64,000 bases of DNA from Streptomyces curacoi (GTDB lineage: Bacteria > Actinomycetota > Actinomycetes > Streptomycetales > Streptomycetaceae). The notes under the pieces are model-generated. The model worked only from the letters and a program-made list of their open reading frames with translations, was not told the DNA's origin and ran no database searches. Positions 8,471 through 17,438 of this stretch are shown in pieces (the stretch's first letter is position 1; each line of letters starts with the position of its first letter). A program made the position numbers and the translations under genes. The DNA lies in the NCBI RefSeq assembly GCF_001513975.1, contig NZ_KQ947988.1, forward strand, positions 701,358-765,357, written 5' to 3'.

Positions 8471-9571
8471 CTACACCCCGGCGTAGGAGTGCTTGCCGGA
8501 GACGAAGATGTTGACGCCGTAGTAGTTGAACAGCCAGCAGCCGAAGGCGATGAGGGCCAGGTAGGCGGCCTTGCGGCCCTTCCAGCCTGCCGTGGCGCGG
8601 GCGTGCAGGTAGCAGGCGTAGGCGATCCAGGTGATGAAGGACCAGGTCTCCTTGGGGTCCCAGCCCCAGTAACGGCCCCATGCGTCACCGGCCCAGATGG
8701 CGCCCGCGATGATCGTGAAGGTCCACAGCGGGAAGACGGCGGCGTTGACGCGGTAGGAGAACTTGTCCAGGGACGCCGAGGCGGGCAGCCGGTCGAGGAC
8801 GGAGTTCGCGAAGCGGCCCGGGGTGGCGCCGTTCGCCAGCTTGTTCTCGAAGCTGTCCTTGAAGAGGTACAGCAGCGTGGAGACCGCGCCGACGTAGAAC
8901 ACCGCGCCGCAGAAGATGGCCGTGGAGACGTGGATGTACAGCCAGTACGAGTGAAGGGCGGGAACCAACTGGTCGCTCGCGGTGTACAAGACAGTGACGG
9001 CGAGGCCGAGATCGAGGAGGACCGTGGTGATCAGGAACAGCCCGAGCCAGCGCACGTTCTTCTTCAGCGCGAGCAGCGTGAGGTACACACCGACGGCGAC
9101 CGTGGAGAAGGTGATGTTGAACTCGTACATGTTGCCCCACGGCGCCCGCTGCACCGACAGAGCCCGCGTGAGCACACCGCCGAACTCGACCAGGAAGGCG
9201 AGGACGGTGAGGGAGATGGCGATACGCCCGTAGAGGTCGCCCTGCTCGTCCCCGCCGTGCGCCCCGGGCCCGTCCGGCACGTCCCGCTGACCGGCCGTGG
9301 ACCGCACGACGACCTTCGGCCGCTCCAGTACGGCGGTGGAGCCGCCCTTCTTCACCGTGACGGGGGGCGCCTCGGCCTTCGTGGCCTTCGCCGGGGTGAG
9401 CGCGGCGGCCGTACGACCGACCTTGCTGCGGCTGCCGAAGAGCCATTCGGCGATGTACGCGAAGAAGGCCAGGGTGTAGACGGCCATCGACGAGTAGATC
9501 AGCGTGTTGCTGATGTTCGCGAGGTTTTCGTTGGTGGCGGCGGCCAGCTCGGTCGCGGCGGCGAGAGTCAC
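8471..9571 (-). CDS. ccsB: Cytochrome c synthase subunit CcsB (CcsA-like)
   Basis: This 366-residue polytopic membrane protein carries the tryptophan-rich heme-handling motif WGWDPKETWS near residue 305, hallmark of the CcsA/CcmC/CcmF heme-handling proteins. In System II it works with ResB to move heme outward and ligate it to CXXCH apocytochromes. A variable cytoplasmic loop of about 80 residues follows the first transmembrane helix. The start overlaps the resB stop by 4 bases. It is the last of four same-strand genes (resA-like, ccdA, resB, ccsB), and a stem-loop follows. Streptomyces uses the product for the cytochrome bcc complex. Confidence 0.95.
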   Translation of the reverse strand: MTLAAATELAAATNENLANISNTLIYSSMAVYTLAFFAYIAEWLFGSRSKVGRTAAALTPAKATKAEAPPVTVKKGGSTAVLERPKVVVRSTAGQRDVPDGPGAHGGDEQGDLYGRIAISLTVLAFLVEFGGVLTRALSVQRAPWGNMYEFNITFSTVAVGVYLTLLALKKNVRWLGLFLITTVLLDLGLAVTVLYTASDQLVPALHSYWLYIHVSTAIFCGAVFYVGAVSTLLYLFKDSFENKLANGATPGRFANSVLDRLPASASLDKFSYRVNAAVFPLWTFTIIAGAIWAGDAWGRYWGWDPKETWSFITWIAYACYLHARATAGWKGRKAAYLALIAFGCWLFNYYGVNIFVSGKHSYAGV

Positions 9572-11322
9572 TTCGTCTCAGCCCCTTCGGCGGGTGCGAC
9601 TTGGGGGTCGGGGGTGGGGGTGTCGGTGTCGTCGGAGCTGTCGCCCGGCGAGTCGTCGTCGGGGTCGGGTGCGCCGGGTGCCTGCTCGTACAGAACCCCG
9701 GCGAGGTCGCCGAGTTCCTCGGGCACCTTGGCGGACTCGCTGCGGCCGAGGCCGGCCATCTCGACGACGGTGACGCCGTCGGGACCGGTGGCGGCCCGCA
9801 CCCAGACGCGGCGGCGCTGGATGAAGAGGGAGGCGGCGAGGCCGAAGATCGCGGCGACGGAACCGACGAGCGCCCAGCCGCTGCCGGGCTGGCGGGCGAC
9901 CTGGAAGCCGGCCCACTCCTTGATCCCCTTCTCGAAGGTGACCGTGCCGGCCCCGTTCGGGAGCTTCATGGTCTCGCCGGGCTTGAGGTTCTCCCTGACC
10001 TGCGCGCCCTTGGCGTCCTTGAAGCCCTTCAGGTTCTTCTTGACCAGCTGGTACACGCTCTGCGGGAGGCCCGAGTCCACGCCGAGGTCGCCGTGGTAGG
10101 CCTCCAGGTTCAGCACCGGGTTCAGCAGCGCGGGGAACTGCGAGGCGACCTCGTTGCCCTTCACGTAGGTGGGCAGGAAGAAGGCCTGGAAGCCGAGCTG
10201 CTCCCGCTCGCCCTTGGCGTTGCGGTAGCCGTCCATGACCTTGATCGCACCGGTGGAGGTGACATTGCCGTCGAGCGGGAGGAGGGGCACGGCGTCGCGG
10301 TAGACGACCTTGCCCTTGCCGTCGCGGACCGTGATCACGGGGGCGTAGCCGTGGCTGACGAGGTAGACCTTGGAGTCGCCGATCTCCAGCGGCTCGTTGA
10401 CCTTGACGGTGGTCTTCTTGTCCTTGCCGTAGGCGCCCACGCTGTAGCTGAGGTCGGCCTCGTAGGTGCGCGGGGTGCCGCGGTTGGGGCCGGTCGGCTC
10501 GTAGGTGCCCTTGAAGTCCTTCAGGGTGAAGCTGAAGGGGTCGAGGTCGTCCTGGGTGAAGAGGCTGCCGGACTTGAAGTCGTCGTACTGGGTGAGGGTG
10601 TTGGAGAAGCCGTCGCCCTCGACGACCAGCTTGTTGCCTTCGGACTTGAACAGCTGGCCCCAGGCGAAGGCGATCAGCATCACGATCAGCGCGATATGGA
10701 AGGCCAGGTTGCCGACCTCGCGCAGATAGCCCTTCTCGGCGGCGACGGCGTCACCGGAGAGATAGGCGCGGAAGCGGCGCTTCTTCAGCAGGGCGAGCGC
10801 GGCCTCGCGGACCTGCTCGGGCTCGGCCTCGGTGCGCCAGGTGGTGTAGGCGGGCAGCCGGGTCAGGCGCCTCGGGGCGGCCGGCGGACGGCCGCGGAGC
10901 TGGCCCACGAACTGCCAGGTGCGCGGGACGATACAGCCGATGAGGGAGACGAACAGCAGGATGTAGATCGCGGAGAACCACACCGAGCTGTAGACGTGGA
11001 AGAGACCGAGCTTGTCGTAGATCGGTGCGAGCGTCTCGTGCGCCTTGCGGAACTGGGCGACCTTCGTCTCGTCGATGCCGGTCTGCGGGATGAGGGAGCC
11101 GGGGATCGCGCCGAGCGACAGCAGCAGGAGCAGCAGCAGCGCGACCCGCATCGAGGTGAGCTGCCGCCAGAACCAGCGGGTCCAGCCGATGACACCGAGG
11201 GAGGGCAGATGGGGGGCGTCCTCGGCGGGGGCGGTGGAGAGCTGGGAGCCGGCGGCGCCCAGGTCCTGGTCCTCGGCCTGGCCCGGGGTGTTGTCGGGCG
11301 CGCTGGTCTTGGTGTCGCTCAT
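9568..11322 (-). CDS. resB: Cytochrome c biogenesis protein ResB
   Basis: This 584-residue protein is the ResB/Ccs1 partner of CcsB. It has an acidic cytoplasmic N-terminus, a leucine-rich first transmembrane segment near 60-80, further membrane segments near 110 and 200, a large extracytoplasmic domain (about 240-500) and a final helix before an acidic C-terminal tail. It helps bring apocytochrome and heme together outside the membrane. It starts 4 bases after the ccdA stop and overlaps ccsB by 4 bases, which supports one transcript for the whole maturation system. Confidence 0.94.
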   Translation of the reverse strand: MSDTKTSAPDNTPGQAEDQDLGAAGSQLSTAPAEDAPHLPSLGVIGWTRWFWRQLTSMRVALLLLLLLSLGAIPGSLIPQTGIDETKVAQFRKAHETLAPIYDKLGLFHVYSSVWFSAIYILLFVSLIGCIVPRTWQFVGQLRGRPPAAPRRLTRLPAYTTWRTEAEPEQVREAALALLKKRRFRAYLSGDAVAAEKGYLREVGNLAFHIALIVMLIAFAWGQLFKSEGNKLVVEGDGFSNTLTQYDDFKSGSLFTQDDLDPFSFTLKDFKGTYEPTGPNRGTPRTYEADLSYSVGAYGKDKKTTVKVNEPLEIGDSKVYLVSHGYAPVITVRDGKGKVVYRDAVPLLPLDGNVTSTGAIKVMDGYRNAKGEREQLGFQAFFLPTYVKGNEVASQFPALLNPVLNLEAYHGDLGVDSGLPQSVYQLVKKNLKGFKDAKGAQVRENLKPGETMKLPNGAGTVTFEKGIKEWAGFQVARQPGSGWALVGSVAAIFGLAASLFIQRRRVWVRAATGPDGVTVVEMAGLGRSESAKVPEELGDLAGVLYEQAPGAPDPDDDSPGDSSDDTDTPTPDPQVAPAEGAETK

Positions 11323-11326
11323 CGAG

Positions 11327-12091
11327 TCAGATCCCCACAGTGAAGCCGTCGGACCAGACCTGCATCTCCTGCACGATGCGGTCCCACGCGCCGGTCAGCA
11401 GCAGCACACCGGTCACGATCATCATGGTGCCGCCGATGCGCATCACCCAGGCATAGTGGCGCTTGACCCAGGCGAAGGCGCCGAGCGCCTTGCGGAAGGC
11501 TACTGCGGCGAGCACGAAGGGGAGGCCGAGGCCCAGGCAGTAGGCGACGGTGAGTATGGCGCCGCGGCCGGCGCTGGCCTCGTTGAAGGCGAGCGTCTGC
11601 ACGGAGGACAGGGTCGGGCCGATACAGGGCGCCCAGCCGATACCGAAGAGCGCGCCCAGCACCGGGGCGCCGACGAGCCCGGTGGCCGGCTTGGTGTGGA
11701 AGCGGAACTCCCGCTGGCTGAGCCAGGGCATCAGGCCCATGAAGAAGAGACCCATGAGGACCATGAGCACGCCCAGGATCTTGCTCAGGACCTCCTTGTT
11801 CTCCTGCAGGGTCGAGCCCCAGTAGCCGAACAGCGCCCCGCCGGAGACGAACACGGCGGTGAAGCCGAGCACGAAGAGGGAGGCACCGGCGACCATCCGG
11901 CCGCGCCTGGCCTCGGCCAGGTCGGTGCCGCTGACTCCGGTGACGTAGGAGAGGTAGCCGGGGACGAGCGGCAGGACGCAGGGGGAGAAGAAGGAGACGA
12001 GTCCGCCGAGCACGGCGATGGGCAGCGCGAGCACCAGGGCACCGTTCATCACGGTGCCGTTGTACGCGGCGAGCGTGGTCACTGCGCTCAC
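11327..12091 (-). CDS. ccdA: Thiol-disulfide transporter CcdA
   Basis: This 254-residue protein has six predicted membrane helices and the two family cysteines, Cys38 (FFSPCVLPLVPGY) and Cys156 (GIGWAPCIGP). CcdA passes reducing equivalents from cytoplasmic thioredoxin across the membrane to an outward thioredoxin such as the lipoprotein encoded just upstream. That protein keeps apocytochrome CXXCH thiols reduced. The GTG start lies one base after the stop of the resA-like gene, so translation is coupled. Confidence 0.95.
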   Translation of the reverse strand: MSAVTTLAAYNGTVMNGALVLALPIAVLGGLVSFFSPCVLPLVPGYLSYVTGVSGTDLAEARRGRMVAGASLFVLGFTAVFVSGGALFGYWGSTLQENKEVLSKILGVLMVLMGLFFMGLMPWLSQREFRFHTKPATGLVGAPVLGALFGIGWAPCIGPTLSSVQTLAFNEASAGRGAILTVAYCLGLGLPFVLAAVAFRKALGAFAWVKRHYAWVMRIGGTMMIVTGVLLLTGAWDRIVQEMQVWSDGFTVGI

Positions 12092-12092
12092 G

Positions 12093-12695
12093 TCACTTCT
12101 CCGCGAGGACGGGCTTGATCATGTCGCGCAGCGTCTCCTCGCCGAGCGGCTGGAGCGCACGCACCGCGATCTTGCCCTCCCGGTCGATGACGAGCGTGGA
12201 GGGGACCAGCTGCGGGTTCAGCGTGCCCTTCTTGAAGCGGAGCATCTGCTTGCCCGTGGGGTCGTACAGGCTCGGGTAGGTGACCCCGAACTCCTTCTCG
12301 AAGGCGACCGCCGGGGTGGTGCTGGTGTCCCGCGTGTTGATGCCGACGAACTGGACGCCCTGGTCCTTGAGGTCCTCGTAGACGGTCTGGAAGTTCTTCG
12401 CCTCGGCCCGGCACGGCGGGCACCACGATCCCCATACGTTGATGACGAGGATCTTGCCCTTGTAGTCGGCGGTGCTGAGCTGCTTGCCGTCAATGGTCTC
12501 GCCGGACAGCACGGGCGCGGCGGCCCGCTTGCCCTTGGCGGCCGTGTCGATGCCGTTGTTGCCGGTGACGAAGTTGGTGTCGCCCCCGCCGCCGGACGTA
12601 CCGCCCGAACTGCACGCGGACAGGGTCAGCGTGGCGACGGCGGCAAGGGTGGCGAGCAGGGCGACACGGCTACGGGCGCGACGGGCGGCACTCAT
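12093..12695 (-). CDS. ResA/TlpA-type thioredoxin lipoprotein
   Basis: This 200-residue protein has a signal peptide with a lipobox ending at Cys28 (LTLSAC) and a thioredoxin-fold domain from about 60. The redox motif CPPC lies at 92-95 in WGSWCPPCRAEAKN. It would sit on the outer face of the membrane and reduce apocytochrome c disulfides using electrons relayed by CcdA. It is first in the resA-ccdA-resB-ccsB operon. The spacer between it and the deacetylase gene holds no other coding sequence. Confidence 0.93.
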   Translation of the reverse strand: MSAARRARSRVALLATLAAVATLTLSACSSGGTSGGGGDTNFVTGNNGIDTAAKGKRAAAPVLSGETIDGKQLSTADYKGKILVINVWGSWCPPCRAEAKNFQTVYEDLKDQGVQFVGINTRDTSTTPAVAFEKEFGVTYPSLYDPTGKQMLRFKKGTLNPQLVPSTLVIDREGKIAVRALQPLGEETLRDMIKPVLAEK

Positions 12696-12773
12696 GTGAA
12701 AAGTTTCGCATGCCCGTTCTGGGGATCTTGCGCACCCCCCTTGCGGGCGGAAACCCGCATTTCAGGCGGCATT

Positions 12774-14081
12774 TTACGAGGTCGCGGAGGTACCCGAGGA
12801 ACTCGCGGAGCTACCCGAGGAACTCGCGGAGCTGCCCTTCAGAAACGTCTTCCAGCCACCGACGGGCTGCTGCCCGACCTCCAGCGTGCGCAACTTGTCG
12901 AGAATGTCCGGCTTCTGTACATCCATCCAGTCCACGAACTGCCGGAACGAGACGAGCCGGATGTCGGCACCCTTCTCCTTCTCCCGCGCGATGTGCTTGA
13001 GGGCCTCCTCGACGGCGTCCATGTAGATGCCGCCGTTCCACTGCTCGAAGTGGTTGCCTATGAAGAAGGGTGCGCGGTTTGTCTCGTATGCCCGCTTGAA
13101 GCCCTGGATGTACGCCTGCGCCGACTGCTCCCGCCAGCCCGGATAGTTGTGACTGGGCGCCTTCGTGGAGTTGATCGACTGGTTGGCGAGCATGTTGTAG
13201 TCCATCGACAGGACCTCGAACGAACGTCCGGGGAAAGGTATCTGCTGCAACGGCAGATCCCACAGCCCCTGCTTCTTCGTCGGCCACACCTGACGCCCGC
13301 CCGGCGACGAGGCGTCGTAACGCCAGCCCAGCTCACGGGCGGTGGGCAGCAGGTTGTCCTGGCCGAGGAGGCAGGGGGTGCGGCCGCCGACGAGCTCCTT
13401 GTCGTAGTCGAAGGGCAGGGAGGGCAGATCGGTCCACCCGCTGTTGGTCCGCCACTCCTTCACGAACGACTTGGCCTGCTCGATCTCGCTGCGCCACTGC
13501 TTGGGCGTCCAGTTGCCCACGGTGCCGGTGCCGGCGCAGAAGTGACCGTTGAAGTGGGTGCCTATCTCATGACCGTCGAGCCAGGCCTGGCGGACGTTCT
13601 TGATGGTCTCCTTGATGTGACCGTCGGTGAGGTAGCCGATGTCGGAGGCGCCGCGCGGGTTGTTCGGGGGTTCGTAGAGCCGCTTCTTCGACTCGGGCAG
13701 CAGATACAGCCCCGAGAGGAAGAAGGTCATGTGCGCCTCGTGCTGCTTGGCGAGGTCGAGGAAGCGCGGGAAGAGGCCGTTGCCGACCTCGCCGGCGCCG
13801 TCCCAGGAGAAGACGACGAACTGCGGCGGCTCCTGCCCCGGCTCCAGCGGCTCGGGCTTGGCCGGCTGGTTCGGCTGCTTGCCGGTGTAGGAGGTGGAGC
13901 CGTCACCGATGGGGCGGGCACGGTTGGTGTGGGTGCCGGGCTTGTTGCCTCCGTCGCCATCGGAACCCGCACCCTGGTTCGACCCGTCTGACGACGTGAG
14001 GGTGCCGCATCCCGCGAGTCCGACAGATGCGGCAGCACCCACGCCGAGTCCGATAAGTCCCCTTCGACTGAAGTTGCGCAT
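12774..14081 (-). CDS. Polysaccharide deacetylase-like lipoprotein
   Basis: This 435-residue protein has a twin-arginine N-terminus (NFSRRGLIG, Arg6/Arg7) that runs into a lipobox with Cys25 (LAGC), so it is likely a Tat-exported lipoprotein. The body is NodB-like: an Asp-containing strand FSWDGAG replaces the usual FDDG, and the zinc pair HFNGH (HxxxH) is retained. The family removes acetyl groups from chitin, peptidoglycan or other glycans at the cell surface. Loss of the canonical first Asp makes the catalytic level uncertain. The C-terminus is a Ser/Ala tail of short repeats, the DNA there being a small minisatellite. Confidence 0.85.
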   Translation of the reverse strand: MRNFSRRGLIGLGVGAAASVGLAGCGTLTSSDGSNQGAGSDGDGGNKPGTHTNRARPIGDGSTSYTGKQPNQPAKPEPLEPGQEPPQFVVFSWDGAGEVGNGLFPRFLDLAKQHEAHMTFFLSGLYLLPESKKRLYEPPNNPRGASDIGYLTDGHIKETIKNVRQAWLDGHEIGTHFNGHFCAGTGTVGNWTPKQWRSEIEQAKSFVKEWRTNSGWTDLPSLPFDYDKELVGGRTPCLLGQDNLLPTARELGWRYDASSPGGRQVWPTKKQGLWDLPLQQIPFPGRSFEVLSMDYNMLANQSINSTKAPSHNYPGWREQSAQAYIQGFKRAYETNRAPFFIGNHFEQWNGGIYMDAVEEALKHIAREKEKGADIRLVSFRQFVDWMDVQKPDILDKLRTLEVGQQPVGGWKTFLKGSSASSSGSSASSSGTSATS

Positions 14082-14193
14082 TCCTGGCCCGTCCGTCGCG
14101 TTTGGCTGGTGGTCACCCAGTCAGAGGGCGCGACGAACGGGGAGGTTCCTCCCGATCACGGAGGTTTCGCAACAAATGTTACGAACGTGTCTT

Positions 14194-14350
14194 GGGCCAC
14201 GAAGGGCGTACGTCCCTGGCCTTACGCCACGAAGGACGTACGCCACGAAGGCCCTACGCCATGAAGGCCGTACGCCATGAAGGACTAACGCCACGAAGGA
14301 CTAACGCCACAAAGGCCGTAAAGCGCTTCGTGCCTTACGCCCCGAAGGCC
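14194..14350. repeat. 16-bp tandem repeat array
   Basis: Six back-to-back 16-base units occupy 14224-14319, with consensus ACGCCAYGAAGGMCKW. Diverged copies flank them at 14194-14209 and 14337-14350, the latter inside the last codons of the phosphatase gene. There are no spacers, so this is not CRISPR. It lies between the phosphatase stop and the deacetylase start, both on the minus strand. It may be a minisatellite or a protein-binding array in the deacetylase promoter region. Confidence 0.85.
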
Positions 14351-15033
14351 TTGTCCTTCCCCTTCACCGGCTTGGCACCGGCGCGCAGATGGGCCGGGAC
14401 GAGGTCGATGGCCGGCTCGCTGTAACCGACGGACACGATCCTGTCCCCCTGGTAGGTGAAGGACGTCAGGGACGCGAGCGTGCACTGCCGCTTGCGCGGG
14501 TCGTGCCACAGCCGCCGCTTCTCGACGTAGCTGCGCACGATCCAGATCGGCAGCTGATGACTGACCAGCACGGCCTCGTGCCCACGCGCGGCGTCCTTGG
14601 CCGAGTCGAGCGCGCCCATCATGCGGATGACCTGGTCGACGTACGGCTCACCCCAGGACGGCCTGAAGGGGTTGACGAGATGCTTCCAGTTCTCCGGCTT
14701 CTTGAGCGCCCCGTCCCCCACGCCGAAGGTCTTGCCCTGGAAGATGTTGTCGGCCTCGATGAGCCGCTCGTCGGTCGCGAGGTCGAGGCCGTGCGCCTTG
14801 GCGATCGGCGTCGCGGTCTCCTGCGCCCGCTCCAGCGGGGAGGCGCACACGTAGGTGATGTCCCGGGAGGCCAGGTGCTCGGCGACCCGGTCGGCCATCT
14901 GCCGGCCCAGGTCCGACAGGTGATACCCGGCGAGACGGCCGTACAGGATGCCGTCCGGGTTGGCGACCTCGCCGTGCCGCATCAGGTGGACGACGGTGAT
15001 GTCGCTGTCGCTCTTGCTGCTGCCGCCGCTCAT
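14335..15033 (-). CDS. Histidine phosphatase family protein
   Basis: This 232-residue protein is a phosphoglycerate mutase-like histidine phosphatase. The phosphohistidine motif is LMRHGEV with His20; the second catalytic His lies in LVSHQ in the C-terminal half, and a SPLERAQETA segment is typical. It would dephosphorylate a small metabolite or protein; the substrate cannot be told. ATG at 15033 overlaps the hemL stop by 4 bases (ATGA), so it is coupled to heme precursor synthesis in expression. The final codons run into the tandem repeat array. Confidence 0.9.
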   Translation of the reverse strand: MSGGSSKSDSDITVVHLMRHGEVANPDGILYGRLAGYHLSDLGRQMADRVAEHLASRDITYVCASPLERAQETATPIAKAHGLDLATDERLIEADNIFQGKTFGVGDGALKKPENWKHLVNPFRPSWGEPYVDQVIRMMGALDSAKDAARGHEAVLVSHQLPIWIVRSYVEKRRLWHDPRKRQCTLASLTSFTYQGDRIVSVGYSEPAIDLVPAHLRAGAKPVKGKDKAFGA

Positions 15034-16364
15034 GCCGCCGTGGCCTCCGCCGCCGCTCGGGCCGCCGCCGGGAGGGCGTCGGCGATGCGCTGGACGGCCC
15101 GCTCGTCGTGGGCCGTGGACACGAACCAGGACTCGAAGGACGAGGGCGGCAGATAGACGCCCTGCGCCAGCATCGAGTGGAAGAAGGCGGTGAACCGGAA
15201 GGACTCCTGCCGCTTGGCGTCCTCGTAGTTGCGCACCTCCCGGTCCGTGAAGAAGACGGAGAACATGTTGGAGGCGTTCTGCAGCCGGTGCGCGACGCCT
15301 TCCTTGGTGAGGGCCTCGGTGACGAGGGACTGGATGGCCTGCGACACGGCGTTGACCTTGTCGTACGCGGCCTCGTCGAGGAGCCGCAGCTGGGCGAGAC
15401 CGGCGGCGGTGGCGACCGGGTTCCCGGACAGGGTGCCGGCCTGGTACACGGGCCCGGCGGGCGCGAGGTGGGCCATCACATCGGCGCGACCGCCGAAGGC
15501 CGCGGCCGGGAAGCCGCCCCCCATCACCTTGCCGAAGGTCATGAGGTCGGGCCGCACCCCGTCGACGCCGTACCACCCGGCGCGGCTGGTCCTGAACCCG
15601 GTCATGACCTCGTCGGAGATGTACAGGGCGCCGTTCTCCCGGCAGGCGTCCTTCAGCCCCTGGTTGAAGCCGGGGAGCGGCGGGACGACGCCCATGTTGC
15701 CGGGCGAGGCCTCGGTGATGACGCAGGCGATCTCCCCGGGGTAGCGGTGGAAGGCCTCGTGGACGGACTCCAGGTCGTTGTAGGGCAGGACGATCGTGTC
15801 GCCGGCCTGGGCGCCGGTGACACCAGGGGTGTCCGGAAGAGCGAAGGTGGCGACCCCGGACCCGGCCGCGGCGAGCAGCGAATCGACATGCCCGTGATAA
15901 CACCCGGCGAACTTGATCACCTTGGACCGCTGGGTGAACCCGCGGGCGAGCCGGATGGCGGACATGGTCGCCTCGGTGCCGCTGGAGACGAGCCGCACCT
16001 GCTCCAGCGGTTCGATCCGGTCGACCATCTCCTCGGCGAGCGCGACCTCGCCCTCACCGGGCGTACCGAAGGAGGTACCGCGGGAGACCGCGTCCTGGAC
16101 GGCGGCGATGACCCCCGGGTGGGAGTGCCCGAGGATCATGGGCCCCCAGGAGCAGACGAGGTCGACGTACTCACGCCCGTCGGCGTCCGTCAGGTACGGA
16201 CCGGTGCCGGACACCATGAACCGGGGCGTACCGCCCACGGCACGGAAGGCGCGCACGGGGGAGTTCACGCCGCCGGGCGTGACGGCGGCCGCACGGTCGA
16301 ACAGCACCTGGGAGGCAGGCGCATCGTATGGATAGGGCGTTCCTGAAGAGGGCGCTTCGCTCAT
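15030..16364 (-). CDS. hemL: Glutamate-1-semialdehyde 2,1-aminomutase
   Basis: This 444-residue PLP enzyme converts glutamate-1-semialdehyde to 5-aminolevulinate, the second committed step of the C5 heme pathway. The PLP lysine is Lys279 in TFGKVMGGG, and the cofactor-binding DEVMTGFR and early GGVNSPVRAF motifs are present. Length is normal. It forms an operon with the phosphatase downstream through an ATGA overlap. The substrate comes from HemA, encoded about 33 kb away in this window, so the two first enzymes of the pathway are unlinked in operon terms. Confidence 0.97.
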   Translation of the reverse strand: MSEAPSSGTPYPYDAPASQVLFDRAAAVTPGGVNSPVRAFRAVGGTPRFMVSGTGPYLTDADGREYVDLVCSWGPMILGHSHPGVIAAVQDAVSRGTSFGTPGEGEVALAEEMVDRIEPLEQVRLVSSGTEATMSAIRLARGFTQRSKVIKFAGCYHGHVDSLLAAAGSGVATFALPDTPGVTGAQAGDTIVLPYNDLESVHEAFHRYPGEIACVITEASPGNMGVVPPLPGFNQGLKDACRENGALYISDEVMTGFRTSRAGWYGVDGVRPDLMTFGKVMGGGFPAAAFGGRADVMAHLAPAGPVYQAGTLSGNPVATAAGLAQLRLLDEAAYDKVNAVSQAIQSLVTEALTKEGVAHRLQNASNMFSVFFTDREVRNYEDAKRQESFRFTAFFHSMLAQGVYLPPSSFESWFVSTAHDERAVQRIADALPAAARAAAEATAA

Positions 16365-16750
16365 GACCTGCGACTACTCCGACCTTCTCTGACCTTCTCC
16401 GATGATCTCGGACTCCGGTTGCCAGTGACCTCCTCAGGGTAGGCCAGCGGGAGACGACGACAGCGGGCCGCTACCGCCCGGGAGCCCGGTCTCCCCCGCC
16501 CCTCAGCTCCCCTCTGCCCTCTCCCCACCCCCTCCCTGCTCCCCTTCGCCCCCGTCACCTCCCGGCGATCTGCGAGACTGGGCGTGATACACACAGCTCA
16601 TGCGGGGCGTGATGATCGGGGACTGAAAAGATCCTGCGGACAGGTGTTTCAGCGCACGTTTCGGCGGGCGGCCGTGGGGGAGGTCACTGACACGATGATC
16701 GGGTTGCGCGGCGGGCGCCACGCCTCCTAGAAAAGCAGTCGGGTGGAGAT
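16365..16750. other. Intergenic region hemL / unknown gene
   Basis: This divergent 386-base spacer should hold the promoters of hemL and of the conserved unknown gene. I see short direct repeats of GACCTTCTC at about 16380-16400 near the hemL start but no recognisable operator, riboswitch or small gene. Confidence 0.4.
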
Positions 16751-17392
16751 ATGCATCGCGGTGGCGGACTGGGCGAGGGGACTGATGACCTGGGTCCTCG
16801 ACGTGCCCGGCGGGGAAGGCACCGGCGCGACGCGGAGGATTCGAACGAAGCACGCCAGGGACACGTAGTACCGGATATGCCGGGTGTACCGAACGAGTCA
16901 GAGCGGGCCGACCGTCACAGTGATCGGCTGAGGGCGAGCAGGAATGGTGGTCGGGTGGGGGTGACGTACAAGTACTTCGGCGCGCCGGACGGCGCGACCG
17001 CGGCCCGCGTCCCGATCTCGATGCGTCCCGAGGAACTCGGCGGCGACGAGCTCGGCATGAACGGCATGTTCACCAAGATCAAGCCGGAGACGATGGCCGC
17101 GATGGTCCTGACGGGCATCGAGGGCGTCCCCCTGCACAAGGTGCCGCCGCTGGAGCTCGTGGTTCTCCACCCCGACTACGCCGTGGTCAAGCTGCCGATG
17201 ACGGTCGTGGACCCGCTGCGCGGCATAGGAGAGGAAGCGGTGGGCGCGGCGGCGTTCATCTGGTCGACGGTGCCGGACCGGGGTGGGCCCCGGGATGCGT
17301 TCAATGTGTACCAGTTGCTGCACGAGTGGCAGGACTTCTCGCACCGGTTGCATGAGGCGGGGCATCAGCCGTACTGCCTTGTTTGGCCCTGA
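16751..17392 (+). CDS. Conserved protein of unknown function
   Basis: This protein of up to 213 residues has a polar, Arg-rich first 65 residues and then a compact domain of about 145 residues beginning VTYKYFGAPDG. The domain contains GMNGMFTKIKPETMAAMVLTG and ends QPYCLVWP. I recognise no enzyme motif. The ordered, well-conserved-looking domain and its stable position beside hemL suggest a real cytosolic protein. The ATG at 16751 has a close GGTGGAG, so spacing is short; a GTG at about 16960 would encode only the compact domain. Function not assigned. Confidence 0.65.
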   Translation: MHRGGGLGEGTDDLGPRRARRGRHRRDAEDSNEARQGHVVPDMPGVPNESERADRHSDRLRASRNGGRVGVTYKYFGAPDGATAARVPISMRPEELGGDELGMNGMFTKIKPETMAAMVLTGIEGVPLHKVPPLELVVLHPDYAVVKLPMTVVDPLRGIGEEAVGAAAFIWSTVPDRGGPRDAFNVYQLLHEWQDFSHRLHEAGHQPYCLVWP

Positions 17393-17438
17393 CCTGGGGT
17401 TTCGGGGGTTTCGGGCGGGGTTTCCGACCCCGCCCTCG

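Noticed and set aside
9601..11343. 580-residue plus-strand frame opposite resB
   Set aside because: resB and ccsB on the minus strand have membrane motifs and operon overlaps; this is a shadow.
14194..14350. CRISPR array
   Set aside because: The 16-base units are contiguous without unique spacers and no cas genes are nearby.
16840..16870. tRNA-like GGATTCGAACGAAG segment
   Set aside because: It lies in a coding frame, and no acceptor stem or cloverleaf can be drawn.
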